Positions 37,716-49,200 of a stretch of 64,000 bases of DNA are shown here, in pieces. Positions within the stretch are counted from its first letter, which is position 1. The number at the start of each line of letters is the position of its first letter. Below the pieces are notes generated by a model that saw nothing but the letters and a program-made list of their open reading frames with translations, was not told the origin of the DNA and did not search any database. Source of the DNA: Apostichopus japonicus (Eukaryota > Echinodermata > Holothuroidea > Aspidochirotida > Stichopodidae); the NCBI RefSeq assembly GCF_037975245.1, contig NC_092569.1:12398501-12462500 (forward strand), read 5' to 3'. The position numbers were made by a program, and so were the translations under genes.

Positions 37716-40700
37716 ATACTAGTTGAGACTAGCGGAACACTAGTAGTTGTACTTCAACATATATTCCGCTCTGTCCACTGGACTTAGAGCACTCTGCGCC
37801 AAGATAGACGCCAACCAACCAACCAACTCTCTCTCTCTCTCTATATATATATAAACACATATATATATATTTATAAACATACAACCAACTTTATATAAAC
37901 AAATACATATATATATTTTTTGTTTACTTGAATAAAACAAACGAAAATTAAAAAGAAATATATATATATATATATATATTTCTCATGTGATTTTTGTTCA
38001 GCGTCTCGAAAAACGTGGGATAATAATAATAATGTTACTTATCTACTAATGTACACAGAACAGGAGCTAGCATTACATACCCAATGTTAATAATTGTACT
38101 AATGTACAATAGCTAGCATTATAAACATAATGTCAGTTACTGTATTGATGTACAAAAGCTAGCATTACATACTTAATGTAAATTGTCTATAGTAATGTAA
38201 ATTGTCTATAGTAATGTACAATAGCTAGCATAACAAATCTAATCCAGTTATGTACAATAGCTAGCATTACATACCTAATGTAACTAATCTAGTAATGTAC
38301 AATAGCTAGGATTTCAAACCTTCAGATCCGGTTCCTTGGATAATATCCGTCAGGGTGTAATTGTTTTCTTCGTTTCCTATTCTGAAAATGTCATGCTCTG
38401 CGTAATGATGCATATCATCAGTTGATAAGTCAATACGGAGTTTGTACTCTCGTTGGTGAGTAATAAGATGTATTTTGTCATTTCCGAGCCAATGTTCTTG
38501 GTCGACGTCTCCAAAGCCTTCTTTATAATCAGCCCAGTTGAGGTAAAAGTCGACAGATCCGTCAACCCGACGCTGAAATACCTACACATTGAGAAAATTA
38601 CGTTCAAACATGTAACGATGTGTGTCATAGTATAACGATAACTATAAGCAGAACCCGATTTAAGAGTATAATTGAAAGAGTTGTGAGCTTGTAAGGTGGC
38701 CAACCCTCACCCACCCCACCATCCCACCACCCACCCAGCCACCCCGCCCCTCGACAATGTGTTCGTTAAATATATATTGCCTTGAGTATCACATCAGTGT
38801 TATGACGTAGTGAATGTTTTATTGAGACATGCGAACGGAATACATTATGCAATATTCAATAGTAACCAATAATAACATGGAAACTTATACGGAAATGTAA
38901 AAATCACACAGTCAAGGTAAACTATGAAAAGTCGTAATACACAAAGTTACATGGCTGGAGATATTAACAGACAGACTTACATAATGCTGAAAAAAAATCT
39001 TTTTAAGAAAAGTCACCCAGGAAAGAACCTGGGAACGAAAAACGGAACAACAAAACGACAGATCCGCTCTCAACCCTAGCCCCCTTTCTCGAGACTGTGA
39101 ATGTGTAATCATCTTCAGGTGTGTATCACGATTCCCCTCCAAGGGGAAAAAAGATACTACACATGATCTTAGCCAAAGGCCGAGAAGCTGATAAACGAGA
39201 ATAGCCACTGCAAAATTTAAACAAACGGGACCATGTCTCCAGAAGCTAGCTAGATAATGGCTGCAATATAACTTTTTTTTTTGCACTGTCAACCCAGAAC
39301 AGTGTGGCAATAGGCAAATATAAGGAAAAACAAATCTTAAAGGGCAGCATTGCATGAGGATGAGTGATCCCAAATGAAACATTCCTGACATGACATTCAC
39401 GATTGACAGACAAGTATTATGAATACAAGACGATTGAAGCTGTACTCACCGTCCATCCACCTCCCGAGGTAGCCATATCACAGTAGACTTCAAATGGTCC
39501 TCTTGTCCAGTTTTTCGGCGTGATCAGATAAGTACCATTTTCAACGAATCCAGCATTATGGTAGTCAGCGCAGTCGAGAGCCAAAGTACAATTTAATCCG
39601 TTGCCATAGAAACCATCGTTACAAATACATGGTACATCGTTGAGATTCTGTTGTTGGCATGTTGCATTATCGCTGCATCGAAATTCGTAATCACACACCA
39701 AGTCTCCCTGACTACATACACACCGCATCGAGCAGTCGTTGTTTATGAAGACTTCCCCCTGCTGCAGGGGAATGATAAAAGGAAAGGCCGTAACCTAAAT
39801 TGTGTGTGTGCGTTTAGTATAAAATGGAAGGAAGAAGCTTTTAGTTCGATTACCAAACCTATCATGGAAGAGCGAAAAGATCCTCATATGAGTCTTCTTA
39901 CAACAGGAACCTTTTTTTATATTGTAGCACCCGCGCATTCTTTAATTGACCTCTTCATATTATAGGGAGAAAAAAGCCTGCGATTAAATACCCACAATTG
40001 GTATTGATGGGGGGATGGGGTGGGGGAGGGGGAAGATGATACAGTCATTTCAGCATTAAGGGAAGAAGAAGCTCACACTTTACTCCTTTCCCCAATTTCC
40101 AAGTAACGTGGTACCATATGAAAAGATCAACTTCGAAAATGTATGTGAAATTATGTTTTCGTTTTAAACTGTTATGACAGCCACACTGGCATTTATAGAT
40201 ATTTCCCATGGATTCTGGAAATATCGCATCAAATGTTATAAGTGACAATTATTCAACATATGTGCCCCCCCCCCCCTTGTCATATCCTATCTTCATGAGA
40301 GGGACATGCAGTTGGTCGTCAATAATGTCCACGATCACCAACATCTTAATTATGTTTGGCTGATGCGGTTGGAAATTTTATAAGCCAGTTTTAACGTACA
40401 TATTATCATTGATTGTGATTGAATTTGAACAGTCTGTTAATTAACTATATAAATTTAACTTACTTGCAAGATCCCAACGTCTTCAACATAGCATCCGCAG
40501 TCTTCAATGGGAACACAGTCCTCCCCGTTCATCAAGAATCCATCCGGTGGACAAATGCAGATGTCAGAATCGGTACAGTTTCCGTGGCAACCAAAAGGGT
40601 CTACACAAGTTCCCAGACAGGTGCAGTTTCCCACTACCATGTTCATAGGGCATTTACTTATTTGAGACTGTTGCGAAGACATTTCCTCGAAAGTACATAA

Positions 40701-40762
40701 ATCTATCAGAGGAGCTATGAAGAGAAAAACATACAATATATGTATTTATATATATATATATG

Positions 40763-40855
<93 letters not shown>

Positions 40856-41243
40856 ACTTGAATTTAATTTCAGTAAAATGGAATAATATGAAACTGAGAT
40901 CAGATACGACACGAATTAACCATCCTCTAATATAACGGCCCAGATTGAAACACCGAACTATCACACGTTACAATGATAGTGAACAATGAATTGCACTGTT
41001 GCAGAGTGCATAATAATACTACGCGGAATTACCACAAGGAATCTATGAAAGTCGTGCATTATATCAGGCCACCGAGAAAGTCAGTTTAATTGAAACATCA
41101 ACAAATTAGTGGACATGCAATGGGCCTCTATATAATAACACACTCTACCGCATACAAATATAATTTTACTTACCTACGGCATCAACTACACTGCATAACG
41201 TTAACGTCACGTTCAGCAGTATAGAAAAACGGCTACTAGTCAT
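37395..41243 (-). CDS. Secreted TIL-EGF-fibrinogen-domain protein (FReD family), five exons
   Basis: Coding exons: 41174-41243, 40464-40714, 39450-39761, 38320-38581 and 37395-37657; phases agree and total 1,158 nt (385 aa plus stop). Exon 1 is a signal peptide ([20 protein letters not shown] then DAV). Exon 2 is a TIL cysteine-rich domain ([10 protein letters not shown]...CICPPDGF...CGC). Exon 3 has a DCSMRCVC module, an EGF-like [14 protein letters not shown] and the start of the fibrinogen domain ([10 protein letters not shown]...[12 protein letters not shown]). Exon 4: [25 protein letters not shown]. Exon 5: [10 protein letters not shown] (calcium-site-like), [11 protein letters not shown] and the stop. 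The fibrinogen domain spans about 169-385. Such proteins commonly bind glycans or microbes as ficolin-like lectins; that role is inference. All exon ends carry GT-AG sites. Microsatellites and a U2-like repeat lie in introns. Confidence 0.92.
37678..37711. repeat. (TA)n microsatellite in a fibrinogen-gene intron
   Basis: Pure TA run just upstream (gene sense) of exon 5. Further TA, CT and ATATATA tracts occur at 37825-37980. Confidence 0.9.
38040..38315. repeat. Diverged tandem repeat, TAATGTACAATAGCTAGCAT unit
   Basis: About seven imperfect units of 35-50 bp with the core TAATGTACAATAGCTAGCAT plus TACATAC, CTAATGT. The last unit ends five bases before the exon 4 donor of the fibrinogen-domain gene. 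Confidence 0.7.
39000..39195 (-). repeat. U2 snRNA-headed retroposon or pseudogene in an intron
   Basis: On the minus strand 39193-39151 reads ATCAGCTTCTCGGCCTTTGG then CTAAGATCATGTGTAGTATC, nearly the 5' end of U2 snRNA. It diverges after that point, including the branch-site-recognition region. It continues as TTCCCCTTGGAGGGGAA (a 7-bp hairpin) and ends near another hairpin, CCCAGGTTCTTTCCTGGG (about 39018-39035), then a T-rich tail. SINEs with snRNA-derived heads are known from other animals; this could be one, or a chimeric U2 pseudogene. Confidence 0.6.
40737..40852. repeat. (TA)n microsatellite, fibrinogen-gene intron 1
   Basis: TA-rich tract with two TGTATTTATT interruptions, directly upstream of exon 2. 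Confidence 0.95.
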
Positions 41244-42110
41244 CTTATGTTCAGTGTGTAACTTGTCTGACAGTCTTAACACTATTGAACCTATTCAATG
41301 AACTAAGAAGTATCTGTGATAGCGATACGAACAATTCCATGTGAATCACGATCTGAGTGTGCTTGTTCGCCTCTTGTTTCTAACTTCAGATAGTACGATC
41401 AACCAGTTATTATCATTTAATATTGCGTTCAAGTCACAATTTCCAAACTTTGCAATAATACTTTTGATCGACAAGACCACCTGCTTGTTTTTAGTTTTTC
41501 GAAGGAAATCAATTCACGAAGCTCAGTTACTCGTAGTGGTAATGAATGTTATCGATTAATTTAGATTTGATAATTTTGAAAGTCTAGTGGATTAAAATGA
41601 AAGTTGAAACGAACAATGCCTTTATTCATGTTAGTGGGTTCCTCTAGAACAATAATCTGCAGCAATATTGCTACATGTACTTTCTTTCTAAGAACATTTC
41701 CATTATAGCGTCTCCGATGCGAAGCTGCATTATCGCCAACGTGTGAGGGCGTTCGTACGGATATGTAGTGCTGTTTCGTGATAAAAGTACATGACCGGTG
41801 ACCCCTTTTCCATTCACCGAGTATATATATATTTGGGCACTTCATTTGGGTGTTCTCAGTGTATTTATTGTAGTGCGCGTGCGCGCTACAATATTGGCAT
41901 AAGTGAATGACAACTACATGACTGGACGTTGAAACTTAAAAGTTTCATATAGTCTCTGTACATTTGCAGTTTCAGAGGCTGCAGCTGCGTAGCCAACTTA
42001 TTCTGAGCCTGTCAAGGCGCTCAAAAGCGCCCTCACTTTGTAAGTACCTATATGACTTACTCCCTGGCGTGTTGTCTGCTCAAAATATAACACCATGAAC
42101 AGCAGAAATA
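41244..42110. other. Upstream flank of the fibrinogen-domain gene
   Basis: No gene recognised. A GCGCGTGCGCGC run lies at about 41875-41886. The promoter of the adjacent gene should be here but no clear TATA box or initiator was identified. Confidence 0.35.
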
Positions 42111-43010
42111 TTCTTCCTTATACTGCAAGTACTCTACGCGCACTACAATACTCAAACACTCACTCAGTCCCATGACTGTGAAGTTGTCGGGGAGACATAA
42201 CGGTTGCAGCTGACATCGTCGTCCATGCAGATCTGTTAGCAGCAGTGGCGAGCAGGTCTGGCGTGTCCAAGCCGGTCCAGTCCTTCATGTTGTCGGACCA
42301 GTTTCTCCTCTGACGTCCTCGTCTGCGACCGACCTTTACAATGCCCTGGAGTATTACCTTGGAGATGCTGTCATGCCTTATGACGTGGCCAAACCACGCC
42401 AATTTCCAGCGTTTGACTGTTAACAGGAGTGGTTCATATGGGCCCACCAGGTCTCACGGTCTTACGTTGGTCTTACTGTCGGTGTATAGATGCGGATCTT
42501 TGCAAAGTTCTTCCCTTAATATTGCAAGTTCTCCACGCGCACTACGATACTGCGTATTTGCAAAGTTCTTTCTAATACTGCATGCACTCGACGCGCACTA
42601 CAATACTGCATATTTGCAAAGTTCTTCCTAATTTTGCAAGTACTCCACGCGCACTACAATACTGCGTCTTTGCAAAGTTCTTCCTAATACTGCAAGCACT
42701 TCACATGCACTATCATACTGCGTATGTGCAAAGTTCTTCCTAATACTGCAAGCACTTCACATGCACTACAACACTGCGTATGTGCAAAGTTCTTCCTGAT
42801 ACTGCAAGCACTTCACGCGCAATACAATACTGCGTCTTTGCAAAGTTCTTCCTAATACTGCAAGCACTTCACACGCACTACAATACTGCGTATGTGCAAA
42901 GTTCTTCCTAATACTGCAAGCACTTCTCGCGCAATACAATACTGCGTCTTTGCAAAGTTCTTCCTAATACTGCAAAACTTCTCGCGCAATACAATACTGC
43001 GCATTTACAG
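42111..43010. repeat. Tandem repeat of 56-bp units
   Basis: Units of the type TGCGTNTNTGCAAAGTTCTT then CCTAATACTGCAAGCACTTC and a CACTACAATAC end. Exact 56-bp spacing is seen at 42663, 42719 and 42775. The array is interrupted at about 42160-42480 by a LINE fragment; one unit lies to its left and the others to its right. Confidence 0.85.
42160..42447 (-). pseudogene. LINE reverse-transcriptase C-terminal tail
   Basis: The minus frame reads VKRWKLAWFGHVIRHDSISK, then LQGIVKVGRRRGRQRRNWSD and NMKDWTGLD, the standard tail after the reverse transcriptase of many non-LTR retrotransposons. Only about 90 residues are left (5'-truncated). It sits inside the 56-bp tandem array. Confidence 0.75.
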
Positions 43011-43279
43011 GCAAATGCAGATCTAGTTGTTCTTGCATTTTCTGAGATGTTTAGATAATCAATGGACGATAATTGTGGTTGGGTTGGTTTCAGTCTTTTG
43101 CAGTAGGTATACAGCTATATACAGAGCAGAATGTACATAATGTTTACAGTAAAAGAGCTAGTGTTACAAAACTGGATACAAAGGAGGAATGTTTTTATAG
43201 ACGAGAAGTCTAGTTACTGGTTCAAACAGTGTTACAGTATGTAAGACAGGAAGAAACGAGATTTTGTAGATTGAGAGAA

Positions 43280-44180
43280 TGGTATCAAGAAAATAACAAT
43301 AGAATGATATAAAGAGAATAACCATAGAGTGATATAAGAGAATAACAATATAATGATATGAAGAGAATAATAGAATGGTATAAAGAGAATAATAATAGAA
43401 TGGTATAAAGAGAATAATAATAGAATGGTATAAAGAGAATAATAATAGAATGGTATAAAGAGAATAACAATATAATGATATAAAGAGAATAACAATGTAA
43501 TGATATGAAGAGAATAACCATAGAATGATGTAAAGAGAATAACCATAGAGTGATATAAGAGACTAACAATAGAATGATATGAAGAGAATAATAGAATGGT
43601 ATAAAGAGAATAATAATAGAATGGTATAAAGAGAATACTAATAGAATGGTATAACGAGAATAATAATATAATGATATAAAGAGAATATCCATAGAATGAT
43701 GTAAAGAGAATAACCATAGAGTGATATAAGAGACTACCAATAGAATGATATGAAGAGAATAATAAAATGCTATAAAGAGAATAATAATAGAATGGTATAA
43801 AGAGAATACTAATAGAATGGTATAACGAGAATAACAATATAATGATATAAAGAGAATATCCATAGAATGATGTAAAGAGAATAACCATAGAGTGATATAA
43901 GAGACTAACAATAGAATGATATGAAGAGAATAATAGAATGCTATAAAGAGAATAATAATAGAATGGTATAAAGAGAATACTAATAGAATGGTATAACGAG
44001 AATAACAATATAATGATATAAAGAGAATATCCATAGAATGATGTAAAGAGAATAACCATAGAGTGATATAAGAGACTAACAATAGAATGATATGAAGAGA
44101 ATAATAGAATGCTATAAAGAGAATAATAATAGAATGGAATAAAGAGAATACTAATAGAATGGTATAATTAGAATAATAAT
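43280..44180. repeat. Minisatellite: 25-bp unit in a 171-bp higher-order repeat
   Basis: The base unit AGAATGGTATAAAGAGAATA then ATAAT (25 bp) is repeated throughout. Variants recur in a fixed order, so ACCATAGAGTGATATAAGAG starts at 43542, 43713, 43884 and 44055: a 171-bp period. Because 171 is divisible by 3, long open frames persist on the minus strand in two frames; they are artefacts. Confidence 0.95.
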
Positions 44181-44778
44181 CTTCTTGTTACTTTATGCTT
44201 GAAATATAAAAACAAATTTTTTGATGTAAATGTTCTCTCTTGTGTAGTATAATTTTAAAGCGATCATGATTACTCTGTTAAACTTGTTTATATTTTTTAT
44301 AATGCAGCTCAACTGCATGTCATGATAACATCAACCACTGTGCTGCTGCGAAATAAATTTACAGAATAGTGTGAACAAATTGCATACTGCATGTTTTGCA
44401 TTTCGAGAAGGCATAATGAGTTTATGTGATTTTGACCTACATATGCAGAATATATCGGCAGGTTTTGTTAGCAATCGACTTCAACCACCAGAATGTAACT
44501 TTAAGTGACAAACTGTGAAGGGTATTGTTAAATGAACTTCTTAGCTAACTGAACAATGGAAACCACCAATTAATCCTTAACTGACGTCTAAGTGTGACAT
44601 CATCAATAAGAAACAAAGCTACTAAGCATCTCATGTGGTCAAATAAATCACTTTTAAACGGCCAATTTAAAATTATTGAAATTGGATGCTAATCTTCAGA
44701 ATACTATTCATTCACCTTATCAACCTTAATGCTGGAATAATGACCGCAATAATGGAAATTTAACTGGGGTTACAAAAA
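44181..44778. other. Intergenic, no gene recognised
   Basis: AT-rich sequence with no coding or structural signal that could be supported. Confidence 0.35.
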
Positions 44779-45170
44779 CGTAAGGACATTTAATGACGTG
44801 CGCAAGAGTGAAGTAGGGAGTGTCCATGCATCCCACCTCCGTCAAAAGTCGGTGGAAAGGGCCGTCCAATCAGGGAAGAGTTAGATCATTACGAGTCCTG
44901 CCCCAGGATGGCCTTCCATTAAGATTAATGCCCCTACCTTAATCAATCGCATGCTGTTTGACCTTTGAAATTATGACCAATATTAAAACGGAAGGACATT
45001 TAATGACGTGCGCAAGAGTGAAGTAGGGAGTGTCCATGCATCCCACCACTGTCAAAAGTCGAAGGAGAGGGACGTTCAATCAGGGAAGAATTAGATCAAT
45101 ACGAGTCCTGTTGCAGGATGGCCTTCCATTTATCAGTCGGACGCTGTTTGACCTTTGAAATTATGACCAC
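44779..45170. repeat. Direct duplication, about 208-bp period
   Basis: AAGGACATTTAATGACGTGC and the following sequence to TTTGAAATTATGACCA occur twice, at 44783 and about 44991. The second copy lacks a short piece after CCTTCCATT. Non-coding. Confidence 0.85.
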
Positions 45171-46075
45171 GTTTCGAGGGCCAATACTAACGATTTTGCA
45201 TTCATTCGAGCATACTTCCGTCCGTCGGCGGTCATCATTTCACATTGTATACATGAAATTAAAAGAGGCCCTTTCATTTCTGAGTATTCATAACCTTGTA
45301 AATTGAAACTTGTCCTCGAGACTGTATCTATATACTGCTCGTAAATATACAGCTATAAACACAAATGTATATATTATGAAACAAGCAATATTCAATGAGT
45401 ATAATAAAAAAGCACAATCATCTGTAGATGAGCGAACAGCTGAAAACCACAAACAATGTCCATTCGAACGCAAAGACGTGATCATTTGCAATAAAATCAG
45501 AATATCTTCAATAATATGGTAAAATCGATTTTCCTTGCTTTAATTTCAGTTTTTAAACAACTCGCTCTTCTTAATAAATTTCTGTATATTCAATGTGCTG
45601 ATATTATTATGCAAGAGACATTTCTTTTTCCAAATATTCATCAGTCGCCCGAAAGTGGATATTTCTTTCGAGCTATAATATTAGGCGTTCCCTTGATCTG
45701 CTTCGCTTGATTAGAACTTTTGCTCACCTCGGTATTAATTTTATGAGTTTTCGATCGCTTTTTATGGCGAAAGGGAAGATTATTCTTTCCTAAGGTGAAT
45801 CGATTTTTTTTGGCACGGATCGATCATGTGTTCATGCACTTCGAGTACGTTATGATCAAATATCTTTTGATTAACTCTGCATGTCTCAGCAAATATTGCT
45901 TTTCATCTTTCAACGAATGTTAAGAATGACCTATACACCTTTACCTCTCTCTCTCTCTCTCCACCTTCAAACGGACCAAAAACGCAGGCATGCAGCTGGC
46001 TCCGCCTCTCTCTCTCCACCTCTCTCTCCCTCTCCACCCACCTCTCTCCACCCGCCTCCACCTCTCTCTCTCCAC

Positions 46076-46110
<35 letters not shown>

Positions 46111-47018
46111 TATTAACGACTTTTGTGACACAGTTTGCACTACAAATATTGACGACCAATTTCAGTTATTTGAATAATAACATAATGTAATTAGGTAGGT
46201 GTCACAGAGAGTAAATAAATAAATAAAACCCGCTGGGAATGAGCGTTGGACCCGCCGCCGCCAAAATTATCAACAAATGAGGGCAAAGTAGTATACCAAA
46301 GCTGGTAGTCTAGTTTTCATCGACAAATTTCTGAAAACATAACACCTGTGCATATTTTACGGTAAGCAAATTTTCGAAATCAGAGTGATGCCTTCTATCA
46401 ACCCCGAGGAAGCCATTCTGAAAATCAAATTAATATCTTTGTCGACAGACCATAATTAACATACCTAAGGCATATTCAGCACTGTGTAGCATCAGTATTA
46501 TAAGTAAACGGAGAACATCTGCAACTCATGTTAATGTTAATGTGTAATGAGTTTAGAGAACGATTCAACCGCAAGGCACCAAAATACGAAGTATCTTTAT
46601 GATAAGCCGAGACGACCATCTCAAATTCGTATCTGTTCCGTGACTTAATCCGTTTCTTGTTATTAATTTTATTGACTTAAAATGGAACATTTCAATCGAT
46701 AATCTTGCGTCCATGGTATAGTTTTTTCATCAATATATTATCCCTTTCAGAATAAATGTGTTATTCTCCTTTCTCTGGTCCTTTTGTTTCAATTATTTCA
46801 ATTGTTTCAATATACGAAAAGTTTTCGTCTTTCTCCTGCACGTAATCGATTAACTTTCATTTCAAATTGAGAAAAATATAACGTCCAATATCGTAAGTCT
46901 ACTTTTATTCATTTAAAAAAACAAAAGATGTAGGCATAAAACAAAGGTAAAAACTGGGTATATCGGTTTCCACCACTGGAACTATTTATGTAAAGCAACA
47001 AACAGTACTATTACATAT
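45171..47018. other. Intergenic, low-complexity rich
   Basis: Contains a (CT)n/CCACCTCTCT region at 45945-46100 followed by (TA)n. No gene recognised. Confidence 0.4.
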
Positions 47019-47059
47019 TAAAGATAAACACATCAGTTTTCTGGTGTGTTTATCTTTAA
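47019..47059. repeat. Near-perfect 17-19 bp hairpin with TTTT loop
   Basis: AAAGATAAACACATCAG, then TTTT, then CTGGTGTGTTTATCTTT. One position is a wobble or mismatch. No relation to a known element was seen. Confidence 0.7.
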
Positions 47060-48254
47060 TCGTTTTCCGTCGTACCATCTGCAGTCGTTCTACGGGGGAG
47101 AGGTTGGGGGAGCGGGGGTTGAAAAAGTAATCTCCTTGGTCCTAGTGTGTGTTTCCTACTTGAGTAGACCGAGATCAGTCGGGCAGTTTGCTGCGGCAGG
47201 GGGATTTGTATCACATTCTTTGTGATATGTAGTTATTTCGGTATAACAATTCTTTGCAATCGTTTGTAAACGTGTCTGGAAGCAGAAGGCTTACTGAACA
47301 TTCATTTATCGGGAAAATGATTCGAAGATTACATAATGTGTGAATACCAGTCTGTAGTTTATGCTTCACGTCAGCTGCTGTACGAAATAGAGTTTAAGTC
47401 TGCAATAGCTTAATGGGTCACGAAACCTATAGATTACTATGTTACTTGAGGATTGTAGTAGCAATGTTCTTCTGATTGGGCATCTGATTGGCAACGGGGA
47501 GTTTTGAATTGTAAATATTAATTTCGCATGCCTCCTGCACATAAGGGATCAACGGCATATGTATACTTGAAACAACCTTTATGATACACATGATGCAGGA
47601 GTCATGAAAGAGGCTGTGGCACTTGGGTTATTTGAGAGATTATACACACTGTCCTCCTATCTCAACAACTTAGTTAGCAACTATAGGTTATATTTCCAAA
47701 TTCCAAACATTGGCAGTTACTCCACTTTGTTTTGTCCTTCTTTAGTAATTGAATTGGATCGGTGAGGGGGTGGGGTGGGTTTGGTTTTGGGTTGATAGGT
47801 AGGGGAGGGGGACGACCGAGAAAGAGTTTTGACCAGAAAGGGATTTAATAACCATCCTCTATCTCCATTATTTGACTCACATGTTACGTCATATCCTTTA
47901 CCCGACTTCCACGAATTAGCTTTCCTGTCTTTTAATGGAACAATTCTACCCGTGTAAGCTTACGACTGCAAGGTGTTTGTTATAATTTCTCAACGTGTGT
48001 TACATTTATGACCAGTCAACCAATTAGAAGGACTTACTTATTAGATGGTTACACTAGCAGGAGTCTACAAATATTAAAACTACAAACTCCAGACCTGCTT
48101 CTACGCCTCAGCAGCCTCAGAAACCTATCTCTGAAGCAACAAGTATCACTGTCCGTATCAGCCGCTCTGGTCGTCATGTTCACGGTAGCATATGCCCATT
48201 AAAAGCCCCATTGACCAACAGTGATTAAGTAATATGTTCTCTAACTCTATAGAT
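47060..48254. other. Intergenic, no gene recognised
   Basis: G-rich patches near 47095-47120 and 47765-47815. No coding or element signature could be supported. Confidence 0.35.
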
Positions 48255-48596
48255 CAGGGGTGGGCAACCTTTTTGAATGAATGGGCCAGATATTAGGAGT
48301 GGAAAATTGACTGGGCCGCACCTAACCAACGACCTGCTGTTGATTTCAAACCTTTGATTCCGAGGACTTTCAGGCAATAGGTGTGTGTACTTAATCTGTA
48401 TTCACAATGTCAATACAGTACAGTTGATATTTAATGGGGAAAATAGCATCATAATAGCAACATTAGTGCCGATAAATTCTAAGCAGCTAGCTCGTTTCTT
48501 GTGATGTAAAATATATTGATTTTTTTTCTTGAGACATCTCACGGGCCGCACAAAAATCACTGGCAGGCCGCATGTGTTGTACGTTGCCCACCCCAG
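48255..48596. mobile_element. Non-autonomous hAT-like element
   Basis: Terminal inverted repeats CAGGGGTGGGCAAC and GTTGCCCACCCCAG. The internal GGGCCGCA words near both ends are as in MER-type hAT elements of animals. Flanking octamers CTATAGAT and CTCTGGAT match at 6 of 8 positions. Confidence 0.75.
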
Positions 48597-49200
48597 CTCT
48601 GGATAGCTGACGAGTTGGCCATTCATAGCACCATCAATTTTTGCTAGCAATATCTATAACATATCTTAGTATCCACACTATAGTTTTCATCTTTGTATTT
48701 TGTGTGTCCATTCATCGTCGATAATTGGGGGGACATCATCGTTTTATTTCACATATCAAGCATAACCGGACTCATTCAATCTAACTTTAGTTTGGATCCT
48801 CAACTTCGTACCTTCAAGCGAGGAATATCAACACCAGCCTATTCATACTAGTGTGTTGAACTACTCAGCTTAGGCTAAACAGCGGCAGACATTTTATCTA
48901 AAGATGTAGCTAGCTATAATTCGCGATAACATATCTCTTCATATCTGCATTTTATCCGGTTCGTAATTTAGCTAGTCCTTGTTACATTTTATCTGTGGAT
49001 ACTACTATACTTAGTGGACTTAAAAGTTACTGCAGAGGATTTGGTACTGGGGGATCGCCTAAAACTCACTAATCGATCACATATTCATAGACAGCGCCAT
49101 CCTTTTGAGAAAGCTCGTTGTGCTATGCATTCATACCCATAGTAATTTGGCGAATTACCGCCATTCTAATTACTCGTTTGTGAACAGGTAGAGTAACCAG
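48597..49200. other. Intergenic, no gene recognised
   Basis: Single-copy-looking AT-rich DNA before the duplication boundary at 49201. Confidence 0.35.

Noticed and set aside
38912-39400. 162-codon minus open frame between fibrinogen exons 3 and 4
   Set aside because: Lies entirely in the intron over the U2-like repeat, with no domain or splice support.
43232-44082. 265- and 275-codon minus open frames rich in Tyr, Leu, Phe and Ser
   Set aside because: They follow exactly the 25-bp/171-bp minisatellite; openness results from the period being divisible by 3.
43280-44180. Possible relation to primate alpha satellite because of the 171-bp period
   Set aside because: The sequence is unrelated and built from 25-bp units; the shared number is coincidence.
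44779-45170. LTRs of a retrotransposon
   Set aside because: The two copies are directly adjacent with no internal region, so this is a simple tandem duplication.
45881-46177. Ser/Leu/Pro-rich open frames near 46 kb
   Set aside because: Produced by a (CT)n/CCACCTCTCT low-complexity tract.
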